A stretch of DNA of 64,000 nucleotides from JBFWNG01 sp050251195. Lineage in GTDB: Bacteria > Bdellovibrionota_B > Oligoflexia > Oligoflexales > Oligoflexaceae. Within the stretch, counting starts at the first letter, position 1. Every line of letters starts with the position of its first letter. This document shows positions 59,447 through 64,000 of this stretch, one piece after another. The position numbers and the translations under genes were made by a program. The stretch lies in the NCBI GenBank assembly GCA_050251195.1, contig JBFWNG010000002.1, forward strand, positions 310,001 to 374,000, in the 5' to 3' direction. The notes beneath the pieces are model-generated. The model made no database searches and was not told the DNA's origin. It saw nothing but the letters and a program-made list of their open reading frames with translations.

Positions 59447-60912
59447 AGCTTCTTCCTTCCTATGTTGGCGGCAAGATCATTACCGATCAAGACAATCCGG
59501 ATCGAACAGCGGAGATAAAATCGCTGGACGGGTCCTTTACATCGACAGTCGTCGCGACAAGCACAAGTCAGATAAGAAATGCCATTCGTGCTGCCGATGA
59601 TTATCAAAAGAAGCTCAATTCCACCCCGATGGAAGAGCGTATTGCCGTTGCCGAGATGCTCGTAAAGGAATACGCGAAACACAAATGGACAGTTGCTCGC
59701 GGCCTTGGTTTGTTCCGGGGACAAGTTGCAAAAGACAGTTTCTGGATGTGTGATCTTATAAGCCAGTGGGGCAGCGAATTGGATACCTTCCTGAGCACAA
59801 TCTTTGGAAACGTCAGTGACCTGTCTGTACCAGTCACGAGTTCCATAGCCTCCTATGGTCAGGTCGTGTGGCAATCGCGAGGCACCGCTGCGATGTATTG
59901 CGCTGCGTCGATGGATGGCCCCCCTAATATCACAGCGCTTTGCCATGGTATCATCTCTGGGACGCATATGATTATTCGCCCAAGCTGGCGAGATACCGTT
60001 ACACATTTGGCATTCGATATTTTGTATAAGCACGGCTTGCATGAATACGCTCAACTCGTTCGATGGCCTTCTTCTGCTGAAGAAGGCAACCAAAACAACA
60101 AGCAGCTTCTCAATAACGTGAGTCAGGGCCTCATATTTTCGTCTGACGAGACATATGCGCATTTGATCAATTCGGCTGCACCGGAGGGGTCCGAAGCCTG
60201 GCGAGGACTTACGCGTAAATGCAGACGCTACGGAACCGGTCTTCCTATCAATATCGTTACGGAAGCAAGCGATCTGGAAGCGACTGCAGGAGATTTGGTT
60301 GCAGGAGCACGTCTCGGCTGCGGAAGATTCTGTTTGTCAACGACGCCAGTGTTGGTGCAACAAAATATCTACAAGGATTTGGTGGAGGCCGTCGTGTCAG
60401 TCGCCAAGAGTTTGCGACCAGGAAGCATTCTTGATCCGAAAACGGACCTTTGCGGTTATGACCCAAGCGAATTGCAGTCTGTAACAAACGCTCTAAAACT
60501 GTTTGGAGGCGATCTCAAGCACGGAGAAGTTCGCGGCGAGAACACGGACGTGTTCGTTCTCGAAAACGTCTCGGCTCAGTCTCCATGTCTGTATGCAGAA
60601 ATAGGGGCGCCCGTTCTAGGTTTCATACCATATAGAGATTTGACCGAGGCCATCCGAATCGCCAACGTTGCCCTCACCCGAAATCAACGTGACGCTTGGA
60701 CGGCGATGAGCGTCCACGGAAATTACGACAACTTTACGACACTGCGTTCCGCCATCCCTAATTTTCGCGCACTACTGGGCGGAGTTGTTGCCGAAGGTAA
60801 ACTTCTGTTGCCCCACCAAGGAACCTACTTTGTGCTCGACTTGATGCGACGGACGACCATCGAAGACGTTGTTGCCACGCACTCTACCCGGCCTCTCAAG
60901 AAGACTTCTTGA
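59437..60912 (+). CDS. Aldehyde dehydrogenase superfamily protein (acyl-reductase-like)
   Basis: The start is ATG 59437, nine bases after GGAGG (59423-59427); ATG 59428 touches that site. The 491 residues follow the ALDH fold: VVATSTSQIRNAIRAADDY at the start, GIISGTHMIIRPSW (usual KPS is RPS) and GARLGCGRFCLSTTPVLV, in which Cys299 is in the place of the catalytic Cys. The usual ELGGK with the general-base Glu reads RYGTGLP, so the Glu is missing. That is also the case in CoA-linked ALDHs and in LuxC, which reduce acyl thioesters. A reductive role with the ligase upstream is likely but unproven. Confidence 0.75.
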   Translation: MGIELLPSYVGGKIITDQDNPDRTAEIKSLDGSFTSTVVATSTSQIRNAIRAADDYQKKLNSTPMEERIAVAEMLVKEYAKHKWTVARGLGLFRGQVAKDSFWMCDLISQWGSELDTFLSTIFGNVSDLSVPVTSSIASYGQVVWQSRGTAAMYCAASMDGPPNITALCHGIISGTHMIIRPSWRDTVTHLAFDILYKHGLHEYAQLVRWPSSAEEGNQNNKQLLNNVSQGLIFSSDETYAHLINSAAPEGSEAWRGLTRKCRRYGTGLPINIVTEASDLEATAGDLVAGARLGCGRFCLSTTPVLVQQNIYKDLVEAVVSVAKSLRPGSILDPKTDLCGYDPSELQSVTNALKLFGGDLKHGEVRGENTDVFVLENVSAQSPCLYAEIGAPVLGFIPYRDLTEAIRIANVALTRNQRDAWTAMSVHGNYDNFTTLRSAIPNFRALLGGVVAEGKLLLPHQGTYFVLDLMRRTTIEDVVATHSTRPLKKTS

Positions 60913-60946
60913 CATTGACTAGGTTTTGGACAAAAACGCCCTACAC

Positions 60947-60973
60947 AACCTACTGAAATGGTAGGTTTTTTTA
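60947..60973 (+). terminator. Rho-independent terminator
   Basis: AACCTAC and GTAGGTT pair over a 7-base loop and are followed by seven T. It ends the ligase-reductase transcript, 35 bases after the stop. Confidence 0.85.
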
Positions 60974-60983
60974 TTTAACCTCC

Positions 60984-61000
60984 CTGGCACGTTTTCTGCT
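60984..61000 (+). promoter_or_regulatory. Sigma-54 (RpoN) promoter before a lipoprotein gene
   Basis: CTGGCACGTTTTCTGCT matches TGGCACG-N4-TTGCT with one difference, GG and GC 12 bases apart. The -12 GC is 40 bases before ATG 61039. A short inverted repeat, TATCG/CGATA, lies in the leader (61005-61023). Confidence 0.75.
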
Positions 61001-61038
61001 TCTCCTATCGTATAACCTTCGATAGAGGAAGCACCGGT

Positions 61039-62034
61039 ATGAAGCTACTTAGCCTATTTTTCATTTCAACTTTGGTTTTGTCTTCTTGTTCAAACAAAGA
61101 CAATAACAGTAAGGTCGCTGGCGTAAGTGATTCGACAATTAATCGGCTGGTCGAAGATCAATTTAACAAAGTCCACTACGATGAACCTATCGATACCGAC
61201 GGATTTACCGCTGCGGAAATAGAAGAACTTTATGCGACGACTTTGAATCATCCTGTCGCAAAACCTTCGAGAGTGCCTGACTACGACCCTGCAGGGCAGA
61301 TTGGTTTCTGTTTTGGTCGTTCGACAACGGCCCTACTTGTAGCCCGAAAAATGGCATTGAACCCAGAGAGTATTAAAAAATTATTTATTGTAGGCGATTT
61401 GCATGCGCCGGGAAGACCTACCGAATGGCGCTTCCACACAACGACGATCGTAAAAAGAGACGATGGCCAATGGATCGCGATTGATCCCATTATGAACCAG
61501 TCTCTCACCGCTATTCAGTGGATTAAGAAAGTCCGCTATTATTGGGATCGCTGGTATTTGGACGATGCAAACTTCGATAAACCACAAGCGAAAATTTATT
61601 TGACGCCCTTTGACGCCGTCCTGCCAGACATCCGTACATTCACGGCTAACGGAACCGGCGAAAACTTAATCGATCTCAACTTTGACCCCGAAGGTCGAGA
61701 AGGATTTACTCGCAGACCAGATTTACAACGATCTGGCGTCGACGAACTGGCTTATGAACTCAATAAGAAAGCTTCCGACAAATACTTCCTCTCGCACAAC
61801 GAGAATCCGGAAAGCGACAGTTTCAATTATATTGGTTTGGAAGTCGTCAACACAGCTTATTTAGCCTACAAGGGTTATTTCGTTGACCTACTGCAAACCT
61901 TTGAAGAAGGTACTTGGAAGTCAGACGGAGAAACAGGGCCAACGGCTCTAACGGGTGGCACCTCAATCGTTGATCCGGAAGAAGGTCCCAGCTCAGTGTT
62001 TAGCTTTAGATTAGACAAACTCCTAGCAGAGTGA
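61039..62034 (+). CDS. Cysteine-hydrolase-like lipoprotein (protein-glutaminase-type fold)
   Basis: GAGGAAG marks ATG 61039. A lipobox (LSSC, Cys17) makes the 331-residue product a lipoprotein. The middle has a Cys-His-Asp set in the order of papain-like protein glutaminases and transglutaminases: IGFCFGRSTTALLVAR (Cys), then WRFHTTTIVKR (His), then WIAIDPIMN (Asp). The spacing fits the bacterial protein-glutaminase-like family, which deamidates Gln in proteins. Substrate and exact family are uncertain. It stands alone between a terminator on each side, under a sigma-54 promoter. Confidence 0.65.
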   Translation: MKLLSLFFISTLVLSSCSNKDNNSKVAGVSDSTINRLVEDQFNKVHYDEPIDTDGFTAAEIEELYATTLNHPVAKPSRVPDYDPAGQIGFCFGRSTTALLVARKMALNPESIKKLFIVGDLHAPGRPTEWRFHTTTIVKRDDGQWIAIDPIMNQSLTAIQWIKKVRYYWDRWYLDDANFDKPQAKIYLTPFDAVLPDIRTFTANGTGENLIDLNFDPEGREGFTRRPDLQRSGVDELAYELNKKASDKYFLSHNENPESDSFNYIGLEVVNTAYLAYKGYFVDLLQTFEEGTWKSDGETGPTALTGGTSIVDPEEGPSSVFSFRLDKLLAE

Positions 62035-62060
62035 CTCTGTGAAAGGATAATCGGTGCTGA

Positions 62061-62096
62061 AGAGGTCCCGTGTAGGGGCCTCTTTTTTTGTTTTTA
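62061..62096 (+). terminator. Rho-independent terminator
   Basis: AGAGGTCCC and GGGGCCTCT pair with one G-U and a GTGTA loop and are followed by TTTTTTTGTTTTT. It ends the lipoprotein gene transcript. Confidence 0.92.
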
Positions 62097-62184
62097 GAGC
62101 CTGGAGTACAACTTATGCGTAGACTTCGAACATATGCAATATACTTAGTCGTGAACCTGAACCTCTTCCTCGGCTTGTTCACAC

Positions 62185-62820
62185 CTAGTCCTTGGAATCA
62201 AACCTAACGGCGTAACGAACCAATTGGGCACGCCCTGAAATCTGAAGCTTGTCCAAGATTCGGCGCTTATAAGTACTCACTGTTTTTGGATTGACCGCAA
62301 GCGTTTCGGAAATCTCCTTCGTGGACAACCCGCGTCCCACGAGCACGAATACTTCGTATTCCCGAGCTGAGAGCAACGCTTGAACATCTACAATCTCGCT
62401 CCCCGTTAAACCCGTTTCAGCTTGAGCCCTAATAAGATCTGAGAAGAACGGCTGGCTGGAGTACACGCAGCGGATTGCATTGGCCAATCCCTCGCCGGCG
62501 ACGTCTTTAGAAAGATAGCCGGCGGCGCCCGCTTGCATTGCACGTACGACATACTGGTCGTCCCTAAAAATGCTTAGGACCAAAATCTTGAGGTTTGGAA
62601 ATTTGGCGCGCAAGCCTCGAATTTCGTGTAGCGAATTTTTTGAGTGTAGGGACAAGTCGAGAAGCAAAACATCCGTCTCGGAAAAGTCAAAATCCAGCAG
62701 AGCCTCAATAGTGTCAATTTCCCCTGTGACGATAATATCGTCACAGTTTGTCATTATTGATTTGAGTCCGAGGCGAACAATGGGATGATCGTCAACTAGA
62801 ACTACATTAATGGGTCGCAT
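62185..62820 (-). CDS. NarL/LuxR-type response regulator
   Basis: The 211-residue product has a receiver domain (LVDDHPIVRLGLK with Asp10 and Asp11, phosphorylation site Asp55 in VLLLDLSL, Lys in YLSKD) and a C-terminal LuxR-type helix-turn-helix (LSAREYEVFVLVGRGLSTKEI, then VNPKTVSTYKRRIL). It should bind DNA when phosphorylated by the kinase encoded upstream, with which it overlaps by 14 bases. The regulated genes cannot be named. Confidence 0.92.
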   Translation of the reverse strand: MRPINVVLVDDHPIVRLGLKSIMTNCDDIIVTGEIDTIEALLDFDFSETDVLLLDLSLHSKNSLHEIRGLRAKFPNLKILVLSIFRDDQYVVRAMQAGAAGYLSKDVAGEGLANAIRCVYSSQPFFSDLIRAQAETGLTGSEIVDVQALLSAREYEVFVLVGRGLSTKEISETLAVNPKTVSTYKRRILDKLQISGRAQLVRYAVRFDSKD

Positions 62821-64000
62821 ATTGTTCTCCTTTCAGCGATGAAAACGGAATGGATACCTCGACAGCCGTGCCGGGGTTTCGAGCAGTCTTTACTTCAAAT
62901 GTGGCTCCTATCGTTGACGCCCGCTCTCGCATGCTGACAAGTCCAAGGCCGTCGCCTTTATTGTCATTGGAGGTGCCCGAACCATAGTCTCGGACGGTTA
63001 ACGAAAAAAGCCGCTTCTTGTTGTTTCTCGTGAGAGAAACGTCGATGGCACTCGTGCCGGAATGTCGGATAGCGTTCGATAAGGCTTCTTGAACGATCCG
63101 GTAGATGGCAATTGCGGTTTGACCCCCGATGTCCAAAACCGTATCGAGAGAAAGGTTGATCTTTATCCCCGAGGCTTTCTCGACGTCTGACACAAGATAA
63201 CGAAGTGCCGTCGCCGTGCCCACTTGGTCCATTAACGACGGTTGTAATGTCTGTGAAATTGCCCTCAGGCTTTCAAGTGTCTTGTCGAGGATTTGTAGAG
63301 ACGAATTGGCAAGCTGGCGCTGATGCTCGTGGCCCTTGACGTCGCGGAGCGTCGTAATTTGCATTTTAAGAGCAGCTAAGAGTTGCCCAACATTATCGTG
63401 TATGTCGTAAGCAATGTTTTTGCGTTCCTGCTCCAGAGCCGAAGTCATTTTCGCCGACAAACGTTTGAGACTCAATGCGACAATGGAGCGCTGTTGAAAC
63501 AAATTCGCAATACCGAAGGACATCAGAAGAAGGCTCGCCAGGTATAGATGCAGCGAAATTAGGCCTACACCAACATTGTCATGATATCTGAAAAGCGCCG
63601 AAGGAAAGTAGAAGGTAGCCCATATCCCCAAAACCGTTACTAAAGCAAGCGCTAGTGCCGCGCCCTTTAGACCGTTGCGCATGGCAATCCATCCCATGAT
63701 CGGAAAGAGAAGGTAAGGGAACTCAAACGGTGACGGTTCGAGTTTTGTGTTAAAAAACACAAACGAAGCGAAGATCCCAAGAATCATAAAATTACCCAGC
63801 CATTCCATAGTCCCGCGTTCGGGTAATGCGATCTTTGAGGATGCGTCTGGTCCCTTATTCCACACTATAAATATAGGAACTAAAGCAAGCATCGGCATCG
63901 CGTCGGCCGCGTAAAGAGAGGCAAAGCGTTCCCAAGTGACAGGAGACAGGGCCCATGCGGAAAGACCGCCGCTCAATGCGGGAATCAATAGGACGCAGAT
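62807..64000 (-). CDS. MASE1 sensor histidine kinase (NarX/UhpB type), 5' end cut
   Basis: The frame is still open at the window end, so the start lies beyond 64000. The visible part begins within a MASE1-type membrane sensor (FASLYAADAMPMLALVPIFI), several helices to about 170. A HisKA_3 dimerisation domain follows (ERKNIAYDIHDNVGQLLAAL, phospho-His in DIHDN) and then an HATPase domain (EALSNAIRHSG, RDYGSG, GLGLVSMRERA). This is the partner of the response regulator. The signal it senses is unknown. Confidence 0.9.
   Translation of the reverse strand: MCVLLIPALSGGLSAWALSPVTWERFASLYAADAMPMLALVPIFIVWNKGPDASSKIALPERGTMEWLGNFMILGIFASFVFFNTKLEPSPFEFPYLLFPIMGWIAMRNGLKGAALALALVTVLGIWATFYFPSALFRYHDNVGVGLISLHLYLASLLLMSFGIANLFQQRSIVALSLKRLSAKMTSALEQERKNIAYDIHDNVGQLLAALKMQITTLRDVKGHEHQRQLANSSLQILDKTLESLRAISQTLQPSLMDQVGTATALRYLVSDVEKASGIKINLSLDTVLDIGGQTAIAIYRIVQEALSNAIRHSGTSAIDVSLTRNNKKRLFSLTVRDYGSGTSNDNKGDGLGLVSMRERASTIGATFEVKTARNPGTAVEVSIPFSSLKGEQYATH

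Noticed and set aside
1..64000. tRNA, rRNA, tmRNA, riboswitch or prophage genes
   Set aside because: I looked for T-loop and anticodon-arm patterns, rRNA signatures, T-box leaders before leuS and integrase or phage genes, and found none I could support by eye. A covariance-model scan would be needed to exclude small RNAs.

Overview
The window looks like chromosomal DNA of a flagellated, Gram-negative bacterium of the Bdellovibrionota/'deltaproteobacterial' kind. This placement is inference. It rests on outer-membrane genes (BamB-like and MlaE-like proteins, many beta-barrel and lipoprotein signal sequences), a flagellar hook/filament cluster, a myxobacterial-type PilZ protein, near-consensus sigma-54 promoters and mid-range base composition. 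Most genes have clear Shine-Dalgarno sites, and many neighbours are coupled by ATGA overlaps. I saw no rRNA, tRNA, CRISPR array, insertion sequence or prophage.

Layout. 1-3309: tail of a GldF/GldG-like ABC system with a DUF4340 protein. 3457-8643: flagellin, FliD, FliS and hook protein FlgE, with a convergent acetyltransferase between fliC and fliD. 8710-12517: a secreted propeller-like protein coupled to an M14/aspartoacylase-type hydrolase, a small lipoprotein and a TPR protein with an altered receiver domain. 12666-19890: phosphofructokinase, two very small basic proteins, two beta-barrel proteins, a GNAT enzyme, a divergent CoaBC-like flavoprotein, PlsC, SmpB and a pseudouridine synthase. 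19967-25125: a GP42-type transglutaminase lipoprotein, an XRE regulator coupled to a stand-alone Lon N-domain, DUF924, a membrane-anchored metallopeptidase and glutaredoxin. 25441-32944: a large acidic MshEN-type protein, YfgM-like and BamB-like proteins, mannose-1-phosphate guanylyltransferase and a pseudopilin-like/propeller protein. 33636-38986: a sigma-54-driven beta-barrel, truncated haemoglobin, rnc-der, mltG, PilZ and a hypothetical. 38983-48158: lipoproteins, a second sigma-54-driven beta-barrel, a PAP2-deoC-tatD run, a deacetylase-like lipoprotein coupled to an HEFGHH metalloprotease, an MBL hydrolase and an orphan HipB-like regulator. 48142-57360: an AsmA-like/GT51 fusion, leuS, a trypsin-like protease, mlaE, rdgB and bolA. 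57361-64000: small proteins, an adenylate-forming enzyme coupled to an aldehyde-dehydrogenase-family reductase, a cysteine-hydrolase-like lipoprotein under a sigma-54 promoter, and a NarL/NarX-type two-component system cut by the window end.

The commonest theme is the cell envelope: export, lipoproteins, barrels, murein enzymes and secreted proteases. Four sigma-54-like promoters, all on the plus strand, tie part of this together. Three lie 40-45 bases before start codons of envelope proteins, and the fourth drives a stretch with no gene and is a candidate small RNA. The other most unusual items are the Pep-13-like motif in the transglutaminase, the ligase plus reductase pair, the XRE/Lon-N pair behind a nested palindrome, and the CoaBC-like protein that lacks the decarboxylase cysteine loop.
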